A stretch of 22,225 nt of DNA from Chloroflexota bacterium (GTDB lineage: Bacteria > Chloroflexota > Ktedonobacteria > Ktedonobacterales > Ktedonobacteraceae), in NCBI GenBank assembly GCA_902812455.1, contig CADDZH010000090.1, forward strand, positions 1 through 22,225, in the 5' to 3' direction. The notes under the pieces were generated by a model. It saw only the letters and a list, made by a program, of their open reading frames with translations, had not been told where the DNA came from and searched no databases. Positions 1 to 8,142 of this stretch are shown piece by piece (the stretch's first letter is position 1; each line of letters starts with the position of its first letter). Made by a program: the position numbers and the translations under genes.

Positions 1-1860
1 TTACGTGTCGTGCGGGTACGGTTGCCTGCCAATGCAACAGCAAATCTGCAAGAGAAATATCCATCCGGTTGGCTGCCAGATGAACGCCTGGTACACTTGC
101 TCACAAAGCGTGAAACGACGATCGGGCGGGCGCTGACCAACGATATTGTGTTGATGGATCCTACAGTTTCGCGCGTCCATGCCCGTATTGTTTACGATGC
201 TCCCGGTGAGTGGCACATTGTCAATCTTACTCCTCAAAACGTGGTGCGGGTGAATGGCCGTCCCGTGCCGGGTGGCAGCAGCCTTTCGCTGCAACCACAG
301 GATATCATTGTGCTAGGCAGTACGATGCTGCAACTGATCGCCCCTCAATATCCAGGTACCAGCCCCGATCCATCTCAAGATGAGGTGACCGAACAGTTAC
401 CAACATTAAAGCGAGCTGTAGAGGCAGGCGAGTATGATGAGTTCCTGCCGCGAGAGGCAAGGGATAAGCGTAATCCTGCCAGAAAGGCGGAAGCATTACC
501 TCCCATACCTGCCACGCGGCCTGCTCAAGAAGAGGCTGAGAAGCAACGGCACTCTGTTCCTGACCCTCGCACGCTGCTGCCGGTAGAGTCCGATTCTGAG
601 CTTGTTGCCCAACGCTGGGATGGCGACGAGGAAGAGAGCTTGCTCGGGGCGGGAGTGACGATGCAATTTGCCCTGCCCCAGCGTTTGAGCGCGCGCACTC
701 GCTGGCTTATTGCTGGGGCTGGCGTAGCGATCCTTATTGCCAGCGCATTGATCACGCTTATCATCAACGGCATCGTTGGCCTCTCCGCTCTTATGCAGTA
801 TGGAGTAGCCAGCGTCCTGGCGGCTATCTTCATTCCGGTAATACCCGCTGTCTGTATTGGCCTGCTGGTCAATTTCATCGATCGCTTTGAGCGCGAACCC
901 TGGTTTTTGCGGCTGGCTGCTTTCCTATGGGGAGCGGTAATCGCTATTCCCCCGGCGCTGTTCATCGAGCAGAAGGTCGATACTGCCCTGCAAAACATCC
1001 TGGGACCGGCTGCTAGCGATGTTATCCGTTCGGTGTTCCAGGGTTTGAACGCCGGGATCACGGAAGAGACCATTAAAGGTCTGGGATTGCTGCTTCTATT
1101 CGTTATATTGCGTGATGAATTTGATAATGTGACGGACGGCATTGTCTATGGCGCGCTGATCGGTGCCGGATTCGCCATGGTGGAGAATTTCCGCTACTTT
1201 GCCATCGACTTCGGGCAATTTCCCGTATTTCTTATAGTCTATAGAATTGTGCTGGGCTGGCTCGGCCACTCAACGTTTACGGTTTGTTTTGGGGCCGCTC
1301 TTGGCTATGTCCGCCATATACGGGTGCGCTGGCAGCAGATCACCATTCCATTGCTGGGCTATGTGCTGGCAGTAGGGCTACATAGCTTTTTTGACTTCGT
1401 TGATTTTCAGGCCAGCGCAGCCTTAAATGCTTCCCCCGGCAATAGCAGTGTTGCCCTGCTTTCGCTGCTGGCCCTCATTGGTGATTATATTCCGCCGTTT
1501 CTAGCACAGATGTTCCTGCTTTATATCCTTATCAAGGCGCTGGCACACGAGGCCGCGATCATACGCGAGTTCCTGGCGTCAGAAGTGAGCAACGGGGTAG
1601 TGAAGGTGGATGAATATGCCCTGCTCCAGGATTCTTTCAAACGCACAAAGGCAGAGCGGCGTGTGCTGCGAGAAAAGGGAGTGAGGCAATGGCTGCGTGT
1701 CAAGGCGCTCTACCAGACGGAGATTGGCCTGGCCTTCCGCAAGTGGCACGTGAGCATGGGCGATAAACCCAAGCTCGGTTATCGCCAGCCAGAAGATGCC
1801 TATCGCCAGCGTATCAAGCGCTTGCGGCAAGAGATTGCCGCAGGGGAGAGGCAATACTGA
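1..1860 (+). CDS. FHA domain-PrsW family membrane protease (5' partial)
   Basis: The frame is open to the left edge, so the true start probably lies outside the window; the first internal candidate is GTG at 10. Numbering from that GTG, residues about 28-112 form an FHA phosphothreonine-binding domain (IGR at 38-40, SRVHA at 54-58, NG at 82-83). An acidic, proline-containing linker follows to about 230. After that come several hydrophobic segments with PrsW-family hallmarks: EREPW near 294-298, the EE pair at 352-353, GxxFAMVEN ending at Asn393, His420, and HSFFD at 458-462. PrsW proteins are intramembrane metalloprotease-like enzymes; Bacillus PrsW cleaves the anti-sigma factor RsiW. The cytosolic FHA domain suggests that docking to a phosphorylated partner controls or targets the protease. 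The family call is firm, but the substrate is unknown. The C-terminal tail after about 520 is charged and presumably cytosolic. Confidence 0.85.
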   Translation, partial: LRVVRVRLPANATANLQEKYPSGWLPDERLVHLLTKRETTIGRALTNDIVLMDPTVSRVHARIVYDAPGEWHIVNLTPQNVVRVNGRPVPGGSSLSLQPQDIIVLGSTMLQLIAPQYPGTSPDPSQDEVTEQLPTLKRAVEAGEYDEFLPREARDKRNPARKAEALPPIPATRPAQEEAEKQRHSVPDPRTLLPVESDSELVAQRWDGDEEESLLGAGVTMQFALPQRLSARTRWLIAGAGVAILIASALITLIINGIVGLSALMQYGVASVLAAIFIPVIPAVCIGLLVNFIDRFEREPWFLRLAAFLWGAVIAIPPALFIEQKVDTALQNILGPAASDVIRSVFQGLNAGITEETIKGLGLLLLFVILRDEFDNVTDGIVYGALIGAGFAMVENFRYFAIDFGQFPVFLIVYRIVLGWLGHSTFTVCFGAALGYVRHIRVRWQQITIPLLGYVLAVGLHSFFDFVDFQASAALNASPGNSSVALLSLLALIGDYIPPFLAQMFLLYILIKALAHEAAIIREFLASEVSNGVVKVDEYALLQDSFKRTKAERRVLREKGVRQWLRVKALYQTEIGLAFRKWHVSMGDKPKLGYRQPEDAYRQRIKRLRQEIAAGERQY

Positions 1861-1883
1861 GATCCGCTCATAATTCAGAGGTG

Positions 1884-1959
1884 CAGGGGACAGAGTCCCC
1901 TGCCGGGGTGCGGGGTGTCCCCGCGCTCACCCTCTCCCCACAGCGGGCCGCAGGCCCGC
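1884..1959. repeat. Three consecutive GC-rich hairpins
   Basis: Three perfect inverted repeats lie back to back between the PrsW gene and the E1 alpha promoter. Arms are 1884-1891/1895-1902 (8 bp, loop AGA), 1910-1915/1919-1924 (6 bp, loop TGT) and 1943-1949/1953-1959 (7 bp, loop GCA). The last is followed by an A/T-rich run but not by a clean T tract. The block may end transcription of the upstream gene, or it may be a dispersed intergenic repeat; the sequence alone does not decide. Confidence 0.6.
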
Positions 1960-1994
1960 CAAAATAAATTATGAGTGAATGTCAGGCAATAAAC

Positions 1995-2024
1995 TTGACA
2001 TGGCTTTCTTATGCGTGCTAGCAT
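1995..2024 (+). promoter_or_regulatory. Sigma70-type promoter for the 2-oxo acid dehydrogenase genes
   Basis: A perfect -35 box TTGACA lies at 1995-2000. After an 18-bp spacer comes a -10-like TAGCAT at 2019-2024, matching four of six consensus positions. Transcription would begin near 2031, leaving a short leader with a Shine-Dalgarno at about 2046-2054 before the ATG at 2064. Confidence 0.6.
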
Positions 2025-2063
2025 GAACACAGTAAACCTCCCCAAGAGAAGGAAGTGATCTCT

Positions 2064-3152
2064 ATGCAACTGGAGCAGGACGCTCTGCTACAGATTTATT
2101 ACTTTATGCGTCTCACCCGTGCTCTGGAAGACCGCACGCGCACACTATTTTTGCAAGGGCGCGTGGTTGGTGGCGTCTATACAGCGCAGGGACACGAGGC
2201 CACAACCGTCGGAGCAGCAACGATGCTGAGCGATGGCGACTTCATTGTGCCGCAGCACCGTGACCTGGGTATGCATCTTGTGCGGGGAACATCTCCTCGC
2301 GCCGTGATGTGCCAGTGGCTGGCTCGTGGTAACTCCCCTACACTTGGCCGCGATGGCCAATTACATATTGGCGATGTCCATCACGGCATTGTGCCATCGA
2401 TCAGTATGCTGGGTGAATCACTTCCGGTGGCCTGTGGTATCGCTTTAACCATGAAAACGCGCAGGCGCTCCACCATTGTCATGGCCCCGTGTGGTGATGG
2501 CGCGACCAATACCGGGCCGTTCCACGAAGCCTTGAACTTTGCCTCTGTGCAGAAGCTCCCCATTGTCTTCATCGTAGAAAATAATGCCTATGCCTACTCC
2601 ACGCCGACCTATAAGCAGTTCGCCATCCAGAATCTTTCGGAGCGTGCTTTAGCTTATGGAATGCCTGGGGAAACTGTGGATGGCAACGATGTGGTGGCGG
2701 TGATGGAAGCGGTTGAGCGAGCAGTAGAGCATGCGCGCAGTGGCAAAGGACCCGCGCTGGTCGAGTGCAAGACGTTCCGCGTGCGGGGGCATTCTGAAGC
2801 GGATAAGGCCGATTATGTGCCCAAAGAACTGCGCGAGGAGTGGTTGGCGAAAGACCCCATCAAACGGTTCGAGGCGTATTTGAGCGAGCAGGGCATCCTG
2901 AGCGATGCAAAGAAAGCCGAGATCGAGGCGAGGGTGAAGGCGGTTGTCGATGATGCAGTCAGCTTCGCGGAGCAAAGTCCTGCGCCTGATCCTGCAACGG
3001 TCGCCGATTATATCTTTGCTCCTGATGGGCCGACCGCCATTATTGGCGAGCCTGGAGCTGGAGACCCTCGCTATGTCAACGCGCTAGATCGCCGCACCGG
3101 AGAGCCGTTTAGCGCGGTTCAGGAGGTGAAGGAGGCTGTGGGACGGCGATGA
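2064..3152 (+). CDS. 2-oxo acid dehydrogenase E1 component, alpha subunit
   Basis: This is the thiamine-diphosphate-dependent decarboxylase alpha subunit. With the beta subunit it oxidatively decarboxylates a 2-oxo acid and passes the acyl group to E2 lipoyl. The TPP-binding motif runs from GDG (144-146) to ENN (172-174). RGHSEAD at 241-247 is the active-site loop, with His243 conserved. The length, 362 residues, is usual for the family. I chose ATG 2064 over the in-frame GTG at 2055 because the AAGGAAG Shine-Dalgarno (2048-2054) is correctly spaced for the ATG but abuts the GTG. The stop overlaps the beta-subunit ATG by 4 bp, implying translational coupling. The substrate could be pyruvate, a branched-chain 2-oxo acid or acetoin; sequence reading does not settle it. 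Confidence 0.92.
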   Translation: MQLEQDALLQIYYFMRLTRALEDRTRTLFLQGRVVGGVYTAQGHEATTVGAATMLSDGDFIVPQHRDLGMHLVRGTSPRAVMCQWLARGNSPTLGRDGQLHIGDVHHGIVPSISMLGESLPVACGIALTMKTRRRSTIVMAPCGDGATNTGPFHEALNFASVQKLPIVFIVENNAYAYSTPTYKQFAIQNLSERALAYGMPGETVDGNDVVAVMEAVERAVEHARSGKGPALVECKTFRVRGHSEADKADYVPKELREEWLAKDPIKRFEAYLSEQGILSDAKKAEIEARVKAVVDDAVSFAEQSPAPDPATVADYIFAPDGPTAIIGEPGAGDPRYVNALDRRTGEPFSAVQEVKEAVGRR

Positions 3153-4138
3153 GCGAAACAAAAGTCACCTACCTGGAAGCGATAAGCCAGGCAATACGCG
3201 AAGAGATGCAGCGTGATGAAGCCGTGTTCCTGCTCGGCGAGGATGTGGGCACCTATGGCGGGGCTTTCAAGGTCAGTGCCGGCTTCCAGGAAGAGTTCGG
3301 GGAGGAGCGAGTGATCGATACGCCAATGGCCGAGGCTGCGATTATCGGCACGGCGGTAGGCTCAGCCTTGATGGGGATGCGTCCCATCGCGGAAATGCAA
3401 TATATTGACTTCATTACCTGCGGCTTTGACCAGATCGTCAACATGGCGAGCAAGATGTACTGGCGCTCCGGCATTCCCCTGCCCATGGTTATTCGTGGCC
3501 CTTCTGGTGGTGGCGTACACGGCGGCCCATTCCACTCGGCCAGCCCCGAAGCCTGGTTCTTCCATATGCCAGGCATCAAGGTCGTTGTGCCCTCAACCGC
3601 CTATGATGCTAAAGGCCTGCTCAAAGCCGCCATCCGCGATAACAATCCCGTCCTCTACCTTGAGCATAAGCTGCTCTACCGTATGCCGGAATTGCGCGCG
3701 GCCTTGCCGGCAGAAGACTATGTGGTACCCATAGGCAAGGCAATGATCAGGCGCGAGGGCGAGCACATGACCATGCTGACCTATGGAGCAATGGTCTACC
3801 AGTGTTTGCACGCAGCCCAGGTGCTCGAAGAGGAAGATGGCCTGGATGTCGAGGTGATCGACCTGCGCAGCCTCGTGCCATTGGACCGCGAAGCGATCAT
3901 GGAGTCGGTCAAGCGCACTAACAAGGTCTTGATTGTGCATGAAGATACCCTGACGGGCGGCATTGGCGCCGAACTTGCAGCCATGCTGGCCGAAGATTTG
4001 TTTGAATACCTTGATGGGCCGATCACGCGCGTTGCCGCGCCTGATACGCCGTTTCCATATGCGCCGCCGCTCGAGTCGGCATTTTTGCCCAATGCGAAGA
4101 GGATCCTTGCGGCAGCGCGAAAACTCGCCGCTTACTAA
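3149..4138 (+). CDS. 2-oxo acid dehydrogenase E1 component, beta subunit
   Basis: This is the partner of the alpha subunit; E1 normally forms an alpha2-beta2 tetramer with TPP at the subunit interface. The N-terminal pyrimidine-binding domain contains LLGEDVG (28-34) and DTPMAEAAIIG, in which Glu62 is the conserved residue that activates TPP. A glycine- and histidine-rich loop follows around 120-130, then the C-terminal transketolase domain with VIDLRSLVPLD, typical of the family. The 329-residue length is normal. The start ATG lies inside the alpha-subunit stop (ATGA overlap). A 167-bp gap containing a palindromic repeat separates this gene from E2. Confidence 0.93.
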   Translation: MSETKVTYLEAISQAIREEMQRDEAVFLLGEDVGTYGGAFKVSAGFQEEFGEERVIDTPMAEAAIIGTAVGSALMGMRPIAEMQYIDFITCGFDQIVNMASKMYWRSGIPLPMVIRGPSGGGVHGGPFHSASPEAWFFHMPGIKVVVPSTAYDAKGLLKAAIRDNNPVLYLEHKLLYRMPELRAALPAEDYVVPIGKAMIRREGEHMTMLTYGAMVYQCLHAAQVLEEEDGLDVEVIDLRSLVPLDREAIMESVKRTNKVLIVHEDTLTGGIGAELAAMLAEDLFEYLDGPITRVAAPDTPFPYAPPLESAFLPNAKRILAAARKLAAY

Positions 4139-4148
4139 TAAATTAGAA

Positions 4149-4243
4149 TGTCATGCTGAGCGAGTGAGCCGTAGCCCTGAACGCAGTGAAGGGGAAGCAT
4201 CCGCTGCTATGGAACGAGATCCTTCGCTGCACTCAGCATGACA
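4149..4243. repeat. Imperfect palindromic intergenic element, copy 1
   Basis: This 95-bp element has perfect 12-bp terminal inverted repeats (TGTCATGCTGAG at 4149-4160 and its complement at 4232-4243). It sits between the E1 beta and E2 genes. The reverse complement of the element at 19217-19316 shares its ends and an internal 15-bp block (4188-4202), so the two are copies of one family in opposite orientations. There is no coding capacity. It resembles the MITE-like or REP-like repeats common in intergenic regions of some phyla. Confidence 0.75.
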
Positions 4244-4305
4244 TGAGTGGGTGATTTTATTCATCTTCTTTAATTGTGCCCTTTGTGTAAAGGAGTTAGA
4301 GACAT

Positions 4306-5727
4306 ATGCCAACGCCGGTGAAGATGCCTCGTTTAGGGGAGTCGGTTGCTGAGGGGACAGTCGGGTCATGGCTCAAGCAAGAAGGTGATTGGGTCGAGAA
4401 AGACGAATCGCTGGCCGAGATCATCACCGATAAGATCAACGCCGAATTACCATCACCCGTAGCTGGCCGCCTGGCAAAAATATTAGTCCAGTCAGATCAA
4501 ACGGTTCCTGTAGGGACAGATATCGCACTCATTGAAGAGAATGCAGACGTTTCTGCCTCGCCACCTGCGCAAGCCGCGCCTGGACCAGATGCCGCACCTG
4601 TTAAGGATGTTGAGCAGGCTGAGACTCCCGTGCTGGAGAAGAAACCCGCAAGTACTGCTACTGGAGATGGGGCGCGCGCTGCTGTTGCTCCCAAACATGC
4701 AGAGGAAGAGGAGCGGCAGCGCATTTCACCGCTCGCTCGCAGGCTGGCACGCGAGCATGGCATCGACCTGAACGAGATTAGCGGTACCGGCGCGGGCGGG
4801 CGCGTGCGCAAAGAGGATATCCTTGCCTATCTCGCGCAGCGAGAGGCGGCTCCGGCTGCTGTACCGGCGGCTGCACGTGCTCCGCAAGTCACGGCACCTG
4901 AGGCAGCGCCGCCACCGTCTCCTGCTCCCAGGCCAGCACCTGCACCTGTGCCAGCGCCTGCTCCTGCATTTGTGCCCGAACCCATACTTGCTCGAGCCAT
5001 TGGTGAGACTGTGAGCACCAGCCCGGACGAAGAGATCATCGCGCCAAGCCGCATGAGGCTGGGTATTGCCGAGCACATGGTACGCAGCAAGCGCACATCT
5101 CCTCACGCCACGACGGTTGTCGAAGTCGATATGACCAACATTGCCAAGTGGCTTGAGCGAAATAAGGAAGAGTTCAAGCGGCGCGAAGGTTACAGCATCA
5201 GCTACGTGCCGTTTGTGATGAAGGCTGTCTGCGAGGGCATTCGCAAGTTCCCCCTGGTCAACTCCTCGTGGACAGAAGACAACAAGATTATTATCAAAAA
5301 GCGCATCAATCTGGGTATAGCGGTGGCGACCGATGCCGGGCTGGTGGTGCCGGTGGTGCATGATGCCGACCAGTATACGCTGGCCGGCCTGGCAAAGCAG
5401 GTCAATGCGGTGGCCCAGCGAGCGCGTACCAACAAGCTCACGGTGCAGGATATGCAGGGCGGCACATTTGTGGTGAATAATCCGGGCACTTTTGGTACAA
5501 TTATCTCTGTACCGATCATTAACCAGCCGAATGCCGCTATCCTCAGCATGGATGCGGTTGTGAAGCGGCCGGTTGTAACCGAAGACGATGCTATCGCTAT
5601 CCGTTACATGATGTACCTGTGTCTCTCCTTCGATCATCGTATCCTGGATGGCGCAGGTGCCGGCGGATTCTTACAGGCCGTCCGTACAAAATTACAGAGC
5701 TACGGGCGTGAAATCGACGTGTACTAA
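4306..5727 (+). CDS. 2-oxo acid dehydrogenase E2 (dihydrolipoamide acyltransferase)
   Basis: This is the core of the complex, moving the acyl group from E1 to CoA. Domains in order are one N-terminal lipoyl domain (1-78, lipoyl Lys43 in TDKINAE), a linker, a peripheral subunit-binding domain (about 140-176, ISPLARRLAREHGI...), a long Ala/Pro-rich flexible linker (about 181-226) and the catalytic domain (about 245-473). The active-site motif SFDHRILDG has His444 and Asp448. The 473-residue length is typical of single-lipoyl-domain E2 proteins. The start ATG follows an AAAGGAG Shine-Dalgarno about ten bases upstream. The preceding and following intergenic gaps both carry repeats. The PSBD implies binding of E1 and/or E3, but no E3 gene lies in the window. 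Confidence 0.93.
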   Translation: MPTPVKMPRLGESVAEGTVGSWLKQEGDWVEKDESLAEIITDKINAELPSPVAGRLAKILVQSDQTVPVGTDIALIEENADVSASPPAQAAPGPDAAPVKDVEQAETPVLEKKPASTATGDGARAAVAPKHAEEEERQRISPLARRLAREHGIDLNEISGTGAGGRVRKEDILAYLAQREAAPAAVPAAARAPQVTAPEAAPPPSPAPRPAPAPVPAPAPAFVPEPILARAIGETVSTSPDEEIIAPSRMRLGIAEHMVRSKRTSPHATTVVEVDMTNIAKWLERNKEEFKRREGYSISYVPFVMKAVCEGIRKFPLVNSSWTEDNKIIIKKRINLGIAVATDAGLVVPVVHDADQYTLAGLAKQVNAVAQRARTNKLTVQDMQGGTFVVNNPGTFGTIISVPIINQPNAAILSMDAVVKRPVVTEDDAIAIRYMMYLCLSFDHRILDGAGAGGFLQAVRTKLQSYGREIDVY

Positions 5728-5776
5728 GTAATGGTTGGGCGCAATGATGGAGGTTAACAATAACATACAAATGACT

Positions 5777-5820
5777 GTAGGGGCCGATTTATCGTGTCCA
5801 GCGCCGATTTATCGGCCTCC
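5777..5820. repeat. GCCGATTTATCG dispersed repeat, copy 1
   Basis: This short element between E2 and lipA begins GTAGGGGCCGATTTATCG. It contains the unit GCCGATTTATCG twice (about 5783 and 5803), and the arms GGCCGAT (5782-5788) and ATCGGCC (5811-5817) can pair. A near-identical copy is at 8569-8610 (about 40 of 42 bases match by eye). The remainder of the 171-bp gap shows no gene. Confidence 0.75.
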
Positions 5821-5898
5821 ATCCCGGTCACACCATTGCTGGAATAATTTTGTTACTGTGCATCATTGCGTCCTAAACCCAGATAGAGAAGACAAATT

Positions 5899-6789
5899 AT
5901 GACAACGATCATTCCAGAGCGCCGTCCTGAATGGCTGCGAGTGCGCCCGCCAAAGGGCGAAAACTATGAGAATCTCAAGCAACTCATGCGCAGCAAAGAA
6001 TTGCATACTGTCTGCGAGGAGGCTCGCTGCCCAAATATTGGCGAGTGCTGGGGGCATAAAACGGCTACCTTCATGATCCTGGGGCGTATCTGCACGCGCA
6101 GTTGCGGTTTCTGTGCCGTCGAGACGGGGCGCCCGCTTGGCCTGGATTGGGAAGAACCCAGGCGTGTAGCGGAGGCTGTGCAGAAGATGGGGTTGCGCCA
6201 CGCGGTGGTTACATCAGTAAACCGCGACGAGTTGAAGGATGGCGGCGCTGCCATCTTTGCGGCCACGATTCGCTGGATTCGCCGCCTGAATCCGGATTGT
6301 AAAGTGGAGGTGCTGACTCCCGATTTTAAGGGAGTGTACGAGGCATTGAAGGTTGTGATGGATGCCAGGCCCGATGTCTACAACCATAATGTGGAGACAA
6401 TTCCCAGGCTCTACAGGCGTGTGCGGCCACAGGCGATCTACAAGCGCTCACTACAAGTGCTGAAATGGGCCAAGGAGATGAATCCTGCTGCCTCAACCAA
6501 ATCCGGCTTCATGCTGGGGCTGGGTGAGACGTGGGATGAGGTGATCGAAGTCATGCATGACCTGCGCGAGCACGATGTCGATATCCTGACGATTGGCCAG
6601 TACCTGCGCCCGTCGTTCCAGCACCTGCCGATCCAGCGCTATGTCCCGCTTGAGGAATTTGCGGCTTTGAAGGCCGAGGGAAAGAAGATGGGGTTCCGGC
6701 ATGTAGAATCTGGCCCGTTTGTGCGCAGTTCGTATCATGCACATGAGCAGGCCGAGGGAGCGATGGATCCGGCAGGTGATAAAGCATGA
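5899..6789 (+). CDS. lipA: Lipoyl synthase (radical SAM)
   Basis: LipA inserts two sulfurs into octanoyl groups on lipoyl domains, making the cofactor of the neighbouring E2. Both iron-sulfur sites are visible. The auxiliary cluster cysteines are Cys39, Cys44 and Cys50 ([12 protein letters not shown]). The radical-SAM motif CTRSCGFC has Cys65, Cys69 and Cys72. The C-terminal RSSY motif, whose serine ligates the auxiliary cluster, is present in [10 protein letters not shown]. The 296-residue length is standard. The ATG is preceded by GAGAAG. The stop overlaps the next ATG by 4 bp. No octanoyltransferase (LipB) is seen, so octanoylation must be encoded elsewhere. Confidence 0.97.
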   Translation: MTTIIPERRPEWLRVRPPKGENYENLKQLMRSKELHTVCEEARCPNIGECWGHKTATFMILGRICTRSCGFCAVETGRPLGLDWEEPRRVAEAVQKMGLRHAVVTSVNRDELKDGGAAIFAATIRWIRRLNPDCKVEVLTPDFKGVYEALKVVMDARPDVYNHNVETIPRLYRRVRPQAIYKRSLQVLKWAKEMNPAASTKSGFMLGLGETWDEVIEVMHDLREHDVDILTIGQYLRPSFQHLPIQRYVPLEEFAALKAEGKKMGFRHVESGPFVRSSYHAHEQAEGAMDPAGDKA

Positions 6790-7583
6790 AAGCTTTCATC
6801 AACAATCTCAATATCGGGTATGACGATCATGGTGTAGGCCAGCCTGTAATCTTCCTGCATGCATTTCCTTTGAATAGAAGTATGTGGGATGGTGAGATGG
6901 CAGCGCTGCTCCAGGAGGGGCGCTATCGCCTTGTTGCCCTGGATTGGCGCGGCTTCGGAGAGAGCGAGATCACCTCGCATATCTCGACGATGGAGCAGTT
7001 TGCGGACGACGTAGCGGGACTCATGGATACGCTGGGTATGCAAGATGCCATCCTGTGCGGCCTGTCCATGGGTGGCTATGCTGCCTTTGCTTTCCTGCGC
7101 AAATATCCGCAGCGCGTAAGAGGCCTGGTCCTGGCTGATACTCGTCCGGCGGCTGACACTGCCGAGGGCAGGGCCAATCGCGAGAATGTGGCAAACATTG
7201 CCGAAACGCAAGGCACAGAAGCCATCGCCGACCTGCAGTTACCCAAATTAATCACAGAAGAAACACGCCAGAATCAGCCGGAGGTGGAGGCGCGTATCAG
7301 GCAGATGATCAACGCGGCAACGCCACAGGGTATTGCCGCCGCTTCTCGTGGCATGGCCCAGCGTGCCGACTCAACCGATCTCCTGGCAACGATCGCTTGC
7401 CCAACGCTGGTTATCGTGGGAGAACAGGATGCTCTGACACCTCCCAGCATCGCGCAAGATTATGCAGCGAAGATTCCAGGGGCGCAGTACGTTGTCATTC
7501 CGCGCGCAGGGCACCTGTCCAACCTGGAACAGCCCGAGGCATTTCTACAGGCGCTTGCCGGTTTCTTGCGTTCGTCTTTTTGA
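6786..7583 (+). CDS. Alpha/beta hydrolase
   Basis: This is a 265-residue soluble alpha/beta-hydrolase. The oxyanion-region HAFPLN is at 25-30, the nucleophile elbow GLSMGG has Ser94, the acid is probably Asp215 in GEQDALTPP, and the catalytic His243 is in [10 protein letters not shown]. The overall pattern resembles the 3-oxoadipate enol-lactonase/esterase branch, but the substrate cannot be read from sequence. The ATGA overlap with lipA indicates co-translation with the lipoylation and dehydrogenase genes. Acetoin-dehydrogenase E2 proteins can carry a fused alpha/beta-hydrolase domain, so a role tied to this complex is possible but unproven. No signal peptide is seen. Confidence 0.88.
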   Translation: MKAFINNLNIGYDDHGVGQPVIFLHAFPLNRSMWDGEMAALLQEGRYRLVALDWRGFGESEITSHISTMEQFADDVAGLMDTLGMQDAILCGLSMGGYAAFAFLRKYPQRVRGLVLADTRPAADTAEGRANRENVANIAETQGTEAIADLQLPKLITEETRQNQPEVEARIRQMINAATPQGIAAASRGMAQRADSTDLLATIACPTLVIVGEQDALTPPSIAQDYAAKIPGAQYVVIPRAGHLSNLEQPEAFLQALAGFLRSSF

Positions 7584-7674
7584 GAGTACAGCCGAATGTG
7601 TCAGCGCGTTCCCTTCTTTTTTAGGTGAAGAAAATGTAACCAGGTACCGATAAAGAGAATAAAGAGGGAGGAAT

Positions 7675-8097
7675 ATGAGGGAGCAGCAGTTCAAACGTGC
7701 AGAAGGTCGTCATCCTATTGTCCTGGTGATTGACGATAATCCGGCTATTCGCGATATGGTATCCTGGGCGCTTGAGCTTGATGGCTATGAACCGGCGGAG
7801 GCTGCCGAGGGAAACGAAGCCTTAGCCTGGATGGATAATGCTGCTCGTGAAGGACGCTATCCCGATGTCATCCTCCTCGATATTGCTATGCCGGGCATGG
7901 ATGGTTATACCTTCCTGGAGCAACTTCATGCGCAGTGGCAGGTGGCGCATCCTTTTCCCTCAATTATCGTCATTACGGCGGCCAGTGGTGGCCCCGATGC
8001 CCCTACGTTAGGTGTAGACCACGTCATCGTCAAACCATTTCACGTTCGCGAACTCCTCGACGTTATCCGTAAACTTGCGGCACCCTCGGTAGCATAG
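7675..8097 (+). CDS. Stand-alone response regulator (receiver domain only)
   Basis: This 140-residue CheY-like receiver has the acidic pair Asp20-Asp21 (VIDDN), phosphoacceptor Asp69 (LLDIAMPGMDG), Thr101 and Lys120 (VKPF), so it appears phosphorylation-competent. It has no output domain and no neighbouring histidine kinase, so its partner is encoded elsewhere. It probably works by protein contact, like CheY or Spo0F. A GGGAGG Shine-Dalgarno (7666-7671) lies three bases before the ATG, which is a short spacing. The 91-bp gap upstream has no obvious terminator, so read-through from the lipA/hydrolase genes is possible. Confidence 0.92.
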   Translation: MREQQFKRAEGRHPIVLVIDDNPAIRDMVSWALELDGYEPAEAAEGNEALAWMDNAAREGRYPDVILLDIAMPGMDGYTFLEQLHAQWQVAHPFPSIIVITAASGGPDAPTLGVDHVIVKPFHVRELLDVIRKLAAPSVA

Positions 8098-8142
8098 TGC
8101 TATCCCAATTACAACATCCATTGATGGAGCGCGTATTATATA

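Noticed and set aside
525..1142. 205-residue minus-strand open frame inside the FHA-PrsW gene
   Set aside because: It is opposite a coding region with clear FHA and PrsW motifs, has no Shine-Dalgarno or domain, and has a composition typical of an antisense shadow.
4726..5637. 303-residue minus-strand open frame inside the E2 gene
   Set aside because: It lies wholly within a well-supported E2 gene on the other strand, and its translation is rich in His/Arg with no motif, typical of a shadow frame in GC-rich DNA.
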